A stretch of 64,000 nt of DNA from Actinomadura sp. WMMA1423 (GTDB lineage: Bacteria > Actinomycetota > Actinomycetes > Streptosporangiales > Streptosporangiaceae): contig NZ_CP041244.1 in assembly GCF_006547145.1 (NCBI RefSeq), forward strand, positions 1,302,001 through 1,366,000. The letters are read 5' to 3'. Positions 50,832 to 58,930 of this stretch are shown in pieces. Numbering within the stretch: position 1 is the stretch's first letter; each line of letters begins with the position of its first letter. Below the pieces are notes generated by a model. That model did not search any database. It saw only the letters and a list, made by a program, of their open reading frames with translations, and was not told where the DNA came from. A program made the position numbers and the translations under genes.

Positions 50832-52061
50832 ATGCATCAGTTCCTCAACCTCAAGAAGTCCGTGCGCATCAGCACCGAGTTCTGGGACGTCACAGAGAAG
50901 GCAGGACTGTTCGGCGTCACGGTGGACGGGATCGGCGACGGCAGGCACCGCGTGCTGGCCGACGGCCACGAGTTCGTCAACATGTCGTCGTACTCCTATC
51001 TCGGCCTCGACACGCACCCCGGGCTCGTCCGGGCCGCGGCCGACGCCGTGCTCGCCCAGGGGGCCCTCAACAGCTCGGCCTCGCGCCTGAGGCTCCATTT
51101 CGGCGTGCTGCAGGACGCCGAGGCCGCGCTGTCGGACCTGTTCGGCGTCGAGGCGGTCACGGTCAACTCCTGTGCCCTGGCGGCCTGGACGAGCCTGCCG
51201 CTGGTGGCCTCGGGTCTGCTCACCGACGGGGTCCCGCCGCTGATGGTGTTCGACAAGAACGCCCACTTCTGCATGAACGCGATGAAGCCGAGCGTGGCCG
51301 ACGAGGCGGAGATCGTCACGATCCGGCACAACGACGTCGAGGCGCTGGAGGACCTGTGCCGCCGGCACCGGCAGGTCGCGTACGTGGCCGACGGTGTGTA
51401 CAGCACCGGCGGCGTGGCCCCGATCGCCGAGTTGCTGCGCCTGCAGGAGAGGTACGGCCTGTTCCTGTTCTTCGACGAGGCGCACAGCACCTCCACCGTC
51501 GGGCGGAACGGGCGCGGCGTGGTGCTGGAGACGATGGACGGGTTCAACGACCGCACCCTGATCATCACCTCGCTGAACAAGGGGTTCGGCGCATCCGGCG
51601 GCGCGGTCTTCCTCGGCCGCCGCGGCGCGCGGGAGTGGGTCGACATCGCGCTGCGCAGCGCCGCCCCGCTGATGTGGTCGCAGCGGATCAACACCGCGGG
51701 GCTCGGCGCCGTGCTCGCCTCGGCCGAGCTGCACCGGAGCGCCGAGCTGGCCGGGCTGCAGGACCGCTTGCAGGCCAACATCGACCTTTTCGACGGCCTG
51801 GTCGACACCGCCGAGCGCGGCGACGGGCTGCCGATCCGGTTCGTGCAGGTCGGCTCCGAGGCGGGGACCGTCGAGCTGGCGCAGGACCTGATGCGCGCCG
51901 GCTACTTCGTTTCGCCGATCTTCTTCCCGGTCATCGGCCGGGGCCGGGCGGGCCTGCGCGTGATGCTGCGCTCGAACATGACGACCGAGGAGATCGAGGG
52001 GTTCTGCGGGCTGGTCAACAGCCTGGGGCGGCGCGAGCCGGCCGGGGCGGGGGCGGCGTGA
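50832..52061 (+). CDS. Alpha-oxoamine synthase-like PLP enzyme
   Basis: A 409-residue fold-type I PLP enzyme of the 8-amino-7-oxononanoate synthase/2-amino-3-ketobutyrate CoA ligase group. It has SSYSYLGLDTHP near the start, ALNSSASRL, FFDEAHSTSTVGRNGRG (Asp215 and His218 at the ring) and SLNKGFGASGG with the PLP lysine Lys250. Such enzymes condense an amino acid with an acyl thioester and release CO2. The lysine loop differs from BioF (SKALG), so the acyl or amino partner is probably unusual. I chose ATG 50832 (AAGGAGA upstream); a GTG overlapping the previous stop would add a low-complexity leader. The stop overlaps the next gene by one base. Confidence 0.85.
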   Translation: MHQFLNLKKSVRISTEFWDVTEKAGLFGVTVDGIGDGRHRVLADGHEFVNMSSYSYLGLDTHPGLVRAAADAVLAQGALNSSASRLRLHFGVLQDAEAALSDLFGVEAVTVNSCALAAWTSLPLVASGLLTDGVPPLMVFDKNAHFCMNAMKPSVADEAEIVTIRHNDVEALEDLCRRHRQVAYVADGVYSTGGVAPIAELLRLQERYGLFLFFDEAHSTSTVGRNGRGVVLETMDGFNDRTLIITSLNKGFGASGGAVFLGRRGAREWVDIALRSAAPLMWSQRINTAGLGAVLASAELHRSAELAGLQDRLQANIDLFDGLVDTAERGDGLPIRFVQVGSEAGTVELAQDLMRAGYFVSPIFFPVIGRGRAGLRVMLRSNMTTEEIEGFCGLVNSLGRREPAGAGAA

Positions 52062-53317
52062 TGAAGCCGACCCTGTTGTTCGTCGCCGGCGCCCGCGCCC
52101 TTCCCTTCAGCGTGAACATGGCCGAGGCGGTGCTCGCGCAGACCGCCGCGCGCGGGATCCGCACGATCGTCACCACCACCGCGCCCGTCCTGGCGGCCAC
52201 GCCCTCGATCGTCGCCGCGGCCGATGAGGCCTCGGTCGTGGACTACACCGATCCGCGGAAGAACGCGGAGTGGGCGCGGCGGCGCGTCGCGGCCGGTGAG
52301 CGCATCGCGGCGGTGTTCGCTCTGCTGGAGATGGCCCAGGTCGCGGCGGCCGAGACGGCGGCGGCCATCGGCGTGCCGGGCAACCCGCCCGAGGTGATCC
52401 GCCGGATCCGCACCAAGGACGCCTGCCGGACGGCGCTGGCCGAGGCGGGGTTCGCCCAGCCCGCCGTGCGGCTGTGCGCGAACGCCGCCGACGCGGAGGA
52501 CTTCATGCGGGACGCCCCGGGCCCGTGGATCGTCAAGCCGCGCGACGCCATGGGCAGCATCGGGGTGAGCCTGGTGTCCTCGGCCGCCGACCTGCCCGCG
52601 GCGCTGGCGCTGCTGCCGGACGCGGGCACGTTCCTGATCGAGGAGTTCGTGCCCGGGACGGAGTTCAGCATCGAGGGGATCTTCCTGGACGGCCGGCCGC
52701 ACTTCCTGGCCGTCACCACGAAGGAGAAGACCTCCCCACCGCTGTTCGTCGAGACCGCGCACGCCCTGCCCGCGGACCTGCCCGAGTCCCGGCGTGAGGA
52801 GATCGAGGAGGTGGTGTCCGCGGCGCTCCTCACCCTGGGCCTGCGCGTCGGGGCCTTCCATGTCGAGTTCTGGCTGACGCCGGGCGGCGTCGTGCTCGGC
52901 GAGGTGCACGGTCGCCTCGGCGGCGACTGGCTCTACCTGATGCTCGGGTACGCCATCCCAGGCCTGGAGGTCTTCGGGCTGGTCATCGACGACATGCTGG
53001 GCCTGCCGCGCGCACCCGGCCCGCCCCGGCCCACCCGCGGAGCGGCGATGCGTTTCCTGACTCCGCCGCCGGGCACCCTCGTGGCGGTCGAGGGATGGGA
53101 TGAGGTCCGCGCCCATCCGGCGGTACTGCACGCGGAACTCCTGATCGGCCACGGGGAGGAGATCCCCCCGGTGCACTGCTCCCGCGACCGGGCCGCGGTC
53201 ATCGTCACCGGTGCGGAGACCTCGACGCGGGCGCGCGAGATCGCCGAGGAGCTCGCGCTGTCGGTCCGGTTCGTGACGACGGCAGACGGGGCCGGGCCCG
53301 GGGAGCCGGCGGCCTGA
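52061..53317 (+). CDS. ATP-grasp ligase
   Basis: A 418-residue ATP-grasp protein. It has an N-terminal Rossmann-like domain (PTLLFVAGARALPFSVNMAE), then the grasp fold with PWIVKPRDAMGSIGVSLV (ATP lysine and glycine loop), FLIEEFVPGTEFSIEGIF, and the Mg site region GEVHGRLGGDW. This is the layout of amino-acid ligases and BtrJ/PGM1-like amide-forming enzymes rather than carboxylases. It likely joins the PLP-enzyme product to an amino acid or other amine. It shares one-base overlaps with genes on both sides. Confidence 0.85.
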   Translation: MKPTLLFVAGARALPFSVNMAEAVLAQTAARGIRTIVTTTAPVLAATPSIVAAADEASVVDYTDPRKNAEWARRRVAAGERIAAVFALLEMAQVAAAETAAAIGVPGNPPEVIRRIRTKDACRTALAEAGFAQPAVRLCANAADAEDFMRDAPGPWIVKPRDAMGSIGVSLVSSAADLPAALALLPDAGTFLIEEFVPGTEFSIEGIFLDGRPHFLAVTTKEKTSPPLFVETAHALPADLPESRREEIEEVVSAALLTLGLRVGAFHVEFWLTPGGVVLGEVHGRLGGDWLYLMLGYAIPGLEVFGLVIDDMLGLPRAPGPPRPTRGAAMRFLTPPPGTLVAVEGWDEVRAHPAVLHAELLIGHGEEIPPVHCSRDRAAVIVTGAETSTRAREIAEELALSVRFVTTADGAGPGEPAA

Positions 53318-54582
53318 TGATCCCCAGCGTCGCCGCGCGCCGACGGGTCGCGGGAGTGCTTCCGAAGGGCGGCCGCCCCGCCCGCCTGCTCGCGTTCGCC
53401 ACGCTGGTGAGCACGGTCGGCTACGGCGTCTACCTCACCGCCGGGGTGCTGTACTTCACTCGGGCGGTGCACCTGCCCGCGGCCCAGGTGGGGATCGGGC
53501 TGACCCTCGCGGGCGCGCTGTCGCTGGCGGCCGGGATCCCGTTCGGTCACCTGGCCGACCGGAAGGGCGCCCGTTCGGTGTACGCGCTGACGCTGGGGTT
53601 GGGCGCGGTGTCCATGGCGGGCCTGTGCCTGGCGCGCGGTTTCTGGACGTTCCTGCTGTTCGCGAGCCTCGGCGCCGCCGCGCAGTCGGCGGGCCAGGCC
53701 GCGCGCGGCCCGCTCGTGCAGGAGTACGGCGGGGAGCGACCCGCCGAGTTCCGCGGGTACCTGCGCTCGGTCACCAACGCCGGGATCTCGGCGGGCGCGC
53801 TGCTGGCGGGCTGGGGCGTCGCCGTCGACACCCGGCACGCCTACGTGCTGCTGCTCGCGGGCAGCGCCGCGTCGTACGGGGCGTCGGCGCTGGTCGTGCT
53901 GTTCCTGCCGTACCTGATGCCGGTGCCGCGGGGCGCCGGGCGGCGATGGGCGGCGCTGCGGGACCGCCCCTTCCTCGTCCTGACCGTGCTGGACGGCGTG
54001 ATGGCGATCCAGTACCGGGTGCTGACCGCGGCCGTGCCGCTGTGGCTGGTGAACCGAATCCTGGCGCCGAAGTGGTCGGTGACGGTGGTGATGCTGATCA
54101 ACACCGTCATCGTCGTCCTCTTCCAGGTCCGGGCGAGCCGCGGCATCACCACCCCCGCCCTCGGCGGCCGCACGCTGCGCCGCGCGGGCTTCGCCTTCCT
54201 GGTCGCCGCCGCGCTGCTCTCGCTCATGGCGGGCGCCCCCCTGTGGACCGCCATGCTGCTGCTGCCGATCGCGGTGATCATCCACACGGTCGGCGAGATC
54301 TGGCAGGCCGCGGCCGGCTTCGAACTGTCCTACGCGCTGGCCCCGCGGCACGCCGTCGGCCAGTACCAGGGCCTGTTCGGCATGGGCCTCGGCCTGGGGA
54401 TCACGCTCGGCCCCGCCCTGCTCATCACCCTGTGCGTCGAATGGGGAGTGCCGGGATGGTGGCTCGTCGGCGGCCTGTTCGCCCTGACCGGCCTGGCCGT
54501 GCCCCCGGTCGTCCGCTGGGCCGAACGCGACCGTCCGCACCTGCGGGCCCGGAAGGGAGACCTCGAGCCGACCGCGTCGTAG
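53317..54582 (+). CDS. MFS exporter of the biosynthetic unit
   Basis: A 421-residue major facilitator with 11-12 helices. The loop between helices 2 and 3 is GHLADRKGARSVY (G-LADR-G-R). Its ATG overlaps the ATP-grasp stop by one base. The family includes drug:H+ antiporters, and the setting suggests export of, and self-resistance to, the product of the three upstream enzymes. Confidence 0.85.
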   Translation: MIPSVAARRRVAGVLPKGGRPARLLAFATLVSTVGYGVYLTAGVLYFTRAVHLPAAQVGIGLTLAGALSLAAGIPFGHLADRKGARSVYALTLGLGAVSMAGLCLARGFWTFLLFASLGAAAQSAGQAARGPLVQEYGGERPAEFRGYLRSVTNAGISAGALLAGWGVAVDTRHAYVLLLAGSAASYGASALVVLFLPYLMPVPRGAGRRWAALRDRPFLVLTVLDGVMAIQYRVLTAAVPLWLVNRILAPKWSVTVVMLINTVIVVLFQVRASRGITTPALGGRTLRRAGFAFLVAAALLSLMAGAPLWTAMLLLPIAVIIHTVGEIWQAAAGFELSYALAPRHAVGQYQGLFGMGLGLGITLGPALLITLCVEWGVPGWWLVGGLFALTGLAVPPVVRWAERDRPHLRARKGDLEPTAS

Positions 54583-54637
54583 CACCGTCACGTCCACGCC
54601 CGGCCGCTAGCCCGGCCATTTAGGGTTGATCTTCGCT

Positions 54638-54828
54638 TGCATCGTTCTACCTGGGCGTTTGTGGCAGATCGCCTGATGGCGGACTGTGGCAGTCCATAAA
54701 CGGTGTGGCGTCGCGGGGCGGGAGGGGCGGCACGGTCCCTCGGACACCCGAGGCGGCCACTTGCGGCCAGTGGGTTGAAGGCTCATCCACTGAACCGGCG
54801 AGGCATGCTCTGCGTGTAGAACGATGCA
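54638..54828. repeat. 191-bp segment with perfect 13-bp terminal inverted repeats
   Basis: TGCATCGTTCTAC (54638-54650) and its exact complement GTAGAACGATGCA (54816-54828) bracket the non-coding gap before the TPR regulator. Inside lie two TGTGGCAG direct repeats (about 54660 and 54685). It could be a small non-autonomous transposable element or a large operator. No obvious target-site duplication is seen. Confidence 0.5.
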
Positions 54829-54891
54829 CGCGCTCGGCATCGGTTCGAAAACCCCCGCACGACCGAGGGCCGGCTACCGCGCGGCACGGCC

Positions 54892-56877
54892 GTGACGGCC
54901 GACGACGACCTGGGGGTGCACGGGCCTGTGACGACTTCACGAGAACTGTACGTCGCTCTGGCCACGCGGGGTGACGACGCCATCGAGTTATCTCTGGCGG
55001 CCGGGGAGCGCGCCCTGCTCGACGAGGGGGATCTGCGGACGAGCCGGCTCCGGTTCGACGCGGCCTACCGCGAGGCGGAGCGCTGGGGCGACGGGCAGGG
55101 GATGGCGCGGGCGGCGTTGGGCCTCGGCGGGCTGTGGGTGCACGAGCATCGCATGGCGGCCGTCGCGGAGATGGTGCGCGCCCGGCAGCGCACCGCCCTG
55201 TCGCTGCTCGACCCGCGGTCCTCCCTGGCCCTGCGGCTGCGAGTCAGGCTGGCAGCCGAGAAGGACTACGCGACCGGCGAGCACGCCTCCATCATGGCCC
55301 TGGTGGCGGAGGCCAGGCGGGCCGGCCACCCGGTAGCGCTGGCCGAAGCGCTGAGCCTCGCCCACCACTGCGTTCTCGGTCCCGAGCACAGGGCGCTGCG
55401 GCTGGAACTCGCCAAGGAGCTTATCGGCGAGGCGTCCAGAACCGGCCGCCGCGCCGACCTGCTGATGGGGCTGCTCTGGCATGTCGTCGACCTGTTCAGC
55501 AGCGCCGACCCGCACGCCGAGCGCAGCATGCGGGAACTGCGCGACCTCCTCGCCCGGCGGCCCCATCTCGCCGCCGGGGGCGTCCTCGACTCGCTCGAAG
55601 TGATGCTCAGCATCAGGCTGGGCCGGTTCGAGGAGGCCGAGGCGCTGGCCGGCGCCTGCGCGGAGCGCGGGGAGGCGACGGGCGACGTCTCCGCGACGGG
55701 CTGGTACGCGGCGCAGATCGGCACGATCCGGTGGTACCAGGGCCGCATCGCCGAGTGCCTCCCGGCGCTGACGGACCTGGTGGGCTCCCCGGTGCTCAGC
55801 CCCCTGGACAACGCCTGTTACGCGGGCCTCGCGATCGCCGCCGCCCACTCCGGTGACCGGCGGCTGGCGGCGGGGACGCTGGCCCGGCTGCGCGGCCGGG
55901 TGCAGGACGGAGCACCGCGCTCCAACACCTGGCTGTTCGCGATGTACGGGGTCGTCGAGGTCGCGCATCTCCTAGGAGACGCCGAGGCCGCGTCCCAGGC
56001 GTACGAACTGCTGAGCCCGTTCGCGGGACTCCCGACGCTCCTGGGCCTCGGCGGAGCGTGCCTGGGCTCGGTGCACCACTCCCTGGGAGTGGCCTCGCTG
56101 ACCACCGGTGACGCGGACACCGCCGTGGGACATCTGGTCAAGGCGGTCGACGGCAACCTGGCGCTGTGGCACTGGCCGGCCGTGGTCCTGTCCCGGACGC
56201 GCCTGAGCGAGGCGCTCACTCTCCGGGACGGGCCGCGGAGCGAGGCCGCGCGGGCGTCGCTGGACCTGGCGGCGCAGGAAGCGGCACAGCTGGGCATGCC
56301 GGTCCCCGCCGAGGCGTCCGGCCGACCGGCGAAGGCGGGCCGCTCCGGCGACCGAGCGCCGGTGCTCGTGTGCGAACGCCAGGGCAGGCAATGGCGCGTC
56401 GCGCTGGGCTCGCGCACCGCGCTGGTGGGAGACAGCGTGGGCATGCGGCACCTGGCCACCCTGATCAACAACCCCGGGCAGGAGATACCGGCGATCACCC
56501 TGGCGATGGGACCGGCGGCCTCCCCGAGCGACGCCGCGCCCGCCCAGCCGGTCCTGGACGACGAGGCCAAACGCAGCTACAAGCGGCGGCTCTCGGAGCT
56601 GGACGCCGAGATCGAGGAACTCGAGTCGGCGGGCCGGTTCGAGCGCGCCGCCGCCGTCAGCGCCGAACGCGACTGGCTGATCGCCGAACTCGCGTCCGCT
56701 TCGGGCCTCGGCGGCCGGACGCGGCGCTTCGTCGGCAGTGAGGAACGGGCCCGGATCGCCGTCGGGAAGGCCATCCGGCGTGTCCTGCAGCGCATCGCCG
56801 ACGCCGACGCGGGCATCGGCGCCGAGCTGCGCGCCACCGTGCAGACCGGGCTCCTCTGCTCGTACCACCCCAAATGA
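54892..56877 (+). CDS. Large helical-repeat regulator-like protein
   Basis: A 661-residue protein made mostly of TPR-like helix pairs (AALGLGGLWVHEHRMAAVAE, LYDPR-like stretches, RRADLLMGLLWHVVDLFSSA). From about residue 500 the C-terminus matches a conserved module seen at the end of actinobacterial ATPase/cyclase-type regulators: GDSVGMRHLATLINNPGQEI, then YKRRLSELDAEIEELESAGR and VGKAIRRVLQRIADADAGIG. No P-loop ATPase and no HTH is present, so the N-terminal half of the usual architecture is lacking. The start is GTG 54892 or GTG 54928. It follows the small biosynthetic unit and may regulate it. Confidence 0.72.
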   Translation: MTADDDLGVHGPVTTSRELYVALATRGDDAIELSLAAGERALLDEGDLRTSRLRFDAAYREAERWGDGQGMARAALGLGGLWVHEHRMAAVAEMVRARQRTALSLLDPRSSLALRLRVRLAAEKDYATGEHASIMALVAEARRAGHPVALAEALSLAHHCVLGPEHRALRLELAKELIGEASRTGRRADLLMGLLWHVVDLFSSADPHAERSMRELRDLLARRPHLAAGGVLDSLEVMLSIRLGRFEEAEALAGACAERGEATGDVSATGWYAAQIGTIRWYQGRIAECLPALTDLVGSPVLSPLDNACYAGLAIAAAHSGDRRLAAGTLARLRGRVQDGAPRSNTWLFAMYGVVEVAHLLGDAEAASQAYELLSPFAGLPTLLGLGGACLGSVHHSLGVASLTTGDADTAVGHLVKAVDGNLALWHWPAVVLSRTRLSEALTLRDGPRSEAARASLDLAAQEAAQLGMPVPAEASGRPAKAGRSGDRAPVLVCERQGRQWRVALGSRTALVGDSVGMRHLATLINNPGQEIPAITLAMGPAASPSDAAPAQPVLDDEAKRSYKRRLSELDAEIEELESAGRFERAAAVSAERDWLIAELASASGLGGRTRRFVGSEERARIAVGKAIRRVLQRIADADAGIGAELRATVQTGLLCSYHPK

Positions 56878-56967
56878 GAGCCCTGCGCGACGTGCAGCCG
56901 CCCCCCGGTGCCCGCCCAGGGCTAATGCGTTCTCACATGGCGTCTCAGCAGGGTGGAGGACGGTGCG

Positions 56968-57708
56968 GTGGCTGAGTTCTCGTTGCCCGGCGGTTTCGTG
57001 AATGGGTGCGTCCGTGTAGGTGACACGGTGCGCCGGCGGCCTGCTGCTCGTTCTCAGTTCGTGCACCGGCTGCTGGGGCTGTTGGAACGGAATGGCTGGG
57101 AAGGCGCCCCTCGGTTTCTGGGGATTGATGACCAGGGGCGGGAGGTGCTGAATTTCCTTGACGGCCATGTGGCGTGGGAGCCGGTTCAGTCGATCCGGGT
57201 CGACAGCGACGCCTGCCTGAGGCGGGTCGCCGAGCTGGTCAGGGAGTTCCACGACCTGACGGCTGCGACGGACCTGGCCGGTGGCGAGGAGGTGGTTTGC
57301 CACAACGACCTGTCGCCGAAGAACACGGTGTACCGGGATTCGGGTGCGGGGATGCGTCCGGTGGCCTTCATTGATTGGGACCTGGCCGCGCCCGGGCGGC
57401 GCGTCCATGACGTCGCGCACGTGTGCTGGCAGTACCTGGGGCTCGGGCCCGGCATCGATGACGTCGCGGCAGTGGCTCAGCGGGTGCGGTTGATCTGCGA
57501 CGCCTATGGACTGGCCGATCGGAGCGAGCTGGTGGATGTGATCTTGTGGTGGCAGGACCGCTGCTGGCGCGGCATCGCCGCCGCCGCCGAGGCAGGCGAC
57601 CCGGCGATGGTCCGTCTTCGCCAGGGCGGGGCCGTCGACGAGGTACGAGCCGCCCATCACTGGGTCAGACAGCACCGCGCAGAGTTGGCCGCAGGTCTGC
57701 TGCCGTAA
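56968..57708 (+). CDS. Aminoglycoside phosphotransferase (APH)-family kinase
   Basis: A 246-residue small-molecule kinase of the APH/choline kinase fold. The catalytic loop is VCHNDLSPKNTVY (HxDxxxxN) and the metal-binding motif is AFIDWDLAAPG. The N-terminal nucleotide lobe is short. I chose GTG 56968, eight bases after GGAGGA; an earlier GTG at 56953 is also in frame. The substrate may be an aminoglycoside, a macrolide or a metabolite. It could give self-protection to the neighbouring biosynthetic cluster, but such kinases are common in actinomycetes. Confidence 0.82.
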   Translation: MAEFSLPGGFVNGCVRVGDTVRRRPAARSQFVHRLLGLLERNGWEGAPRFLGIDDQGREVLNFLDGHVAWEPVQSIRVDSDACLRRVAELVREFHDLTAATDLAGGEEVVCHNDLSPKNTVYRDSGAGMRPVAFIDWDLAAPGRRVHDVAHVCWQYLGLGPGIDDVAAVAQRVRLICDAYGLADRSELVDVILWWQDRCWRGIAAAAEAGDPAMVRLRQGGAVDEVRAAHHWVRQHRAELAAGLLP

Positions 57709-57816
57709 GTGCGCTCCCGGAAGGCACCGGGAACCCACGTCCCAGGCCTCACTCCATTCCGGCGCCCCCAGCCGGTCCCTCGAAGGCCTGGGGTTCCTCG
57801 GTGTCGTACCCGGGCG

Positions 57817-57886
57817 TCAGCGCTTCAGAATTGCCACGAGCCCTGCGAACTCGTCGCGATCGGGGGTGAGCTTGGCGCCGACCGGC
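57817..57886 (-). pseudogene. 3' remnant of a DUF397 gene
   Basis: The minus frame reads PVGAKLTPDRDEFAGLVAIL and ends KR-stop at 57817, nearly the same as the C-terminus of the intact DUF397 protein (PAGAKFTLRRDEFASLVAIL). Upstream the DUF397 N-terminus and the XRE partner are missing. A CCCCAG/CTGGGG-type hairpin just past the stop resembles the terminator of the intact locus. It marks a second, deleted XRE-DUF397 operon. Confidence 0.75.
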
Positions 57887-58408
57887 CGCCGCCCGGAGCG
57901 TCTGCACTCGTCTCGTCCGGGAGAAGCCGAGCCGGCGGTCGCGTTCGCCCTGTTCTGGGACACATCCGAGGGATGACGCAATACGACCAGCTAGGCGGAC
58001 TCCCTTCGCTACGCACGCGCCTTTATCGTGCTGCCCGGACCGTGGGGCGGCCGACGTGAGGCCATGTGTGGCCTGAACGGCATTACGCGCTTTGCGCGTC
58101 TTGACTCCGGGAGCGGCGCTCCGGAGTCTGGCCTGTAGGAGTTGGGTTTCCCGCCCACGCGCGGCATGCCGCCCGCGACGCAGCCGTCCGTGCGGCTGAG
58201 TGGCAGGCGCCTCCAGGAGGCGGGCCCGTGGAGGTGTTCGCCGAGAGGTTGCGCGCGCTTGCCGACGGCTCTTCCGAGCGCCGCCGCCGGGAACGCGAGA
58301 GGCACGGTCGGATGCGATAAGCAAAACATGGCCAAAGACCTCCCACCAGAGGCCCGGCCGGGTATGGACACGGGCCGCACGACGTGGTGCGGACGATTCC
58401 CGTTCAAT
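57887..58408. other. Gene-free stretch before the SLOG gene
   Basis: Several Arg-rich frames are open on both strands but none has family resemblance or a ribosome site. It contains a GC-rich block at 58090-58310 with short inverted repeats. I see nothing functional beyond the possible 3' region of the leftward SLOG transcript. Confidence 0.45.
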
Positions 58409-58885
58409 TCAGGTTGTGCGTGTTGCTCCATGGGGCCATAAAACGTCCACGGCTATGCGGCGCCGCCGGGCGTGCTCGACGATTTCGGCCGTTCCGCCAC
58501 GGCCGCGGGCGGGAGCACCGTCCCATACCGCGATGAGCCGCTCGACGCCGTCCAGCATCGTCAGGCCGGCGTGGAGGTAGGAGCACGGACCAGGGCTCCG
58601 GTACGGCAACCGCCGCACCGCGGCCGCGCGTTCTGCCAGTTTCTCGAAATCACGCCGCGCGCGGTCCTCGAATCCTGCCTCGTATCCGGTCGCGGGAATG
58701 ATGACCTCGAGTCTCCCGCCCATCGCCAGGATCGCCCGCGCGAAGATCTGGTCAGACCCCTCGGCCAGGCATGTGACACCGGTGATGTCCGTCGTCCGCT
58801 GGGCGAGCAGTCTCCGAATTCCCGCGTCCACCATGCGAGCGGTCCGTCCATCGAGGTCCCTATGGCCGGTCATGGCAACGCGCAT
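58409..58885 (-). CDS. SLOG-type nucleotide-sensing protein
   Basis: A 158-residue Rossmann-like protein of the SLOG superfamily (relatives of LOG, DprA and TIR-linked sensors). It has MRVAMTGHRDL at the start, GVTCLAEGSDQIFARAIL (the Gly-Ser sugar-phosphate loop), LEVIIPATGYEAGF and LIAVWDGAPARGRGGTAEIV, where the GGT motif near the end is typical. SLOG proteins bind or process nucleotide ligands such as NAD+ or ADP-ribose derivatives. It lies 45 bases downstream of the SLATT membrane protein in the same direction, a combination predicted as a nucleotide-activated pore system. Confidence 0.75.
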   Translation of the reverse strand: MRVAMTGHRDLDGRTARMVDAGIRRLLAQRTTDITGVTCLAEGSDQIFARAILAMGGRLEVIIPATGYEAGFEDRARRDFEKLAERAAAVRRLPYRSPGPCSYLHAGLTMLDGVERLIAVWDGAPARGRGGTAEIVEHARRRRIAVDVLWPHGATRTT

Positions 58886-58930
58886 GCAACTACCTCCGTC
58901 GGTTTAGGCCGGCCCTGGACGGTCGTCGGT

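Noticed and set aside
52933..54597. 554-codon leftward frame opposite the MFS exporter
   Set aside because: His/Gln/Arg-rich, no hydrophobic core or motif; the plus-strand MFS is clear.
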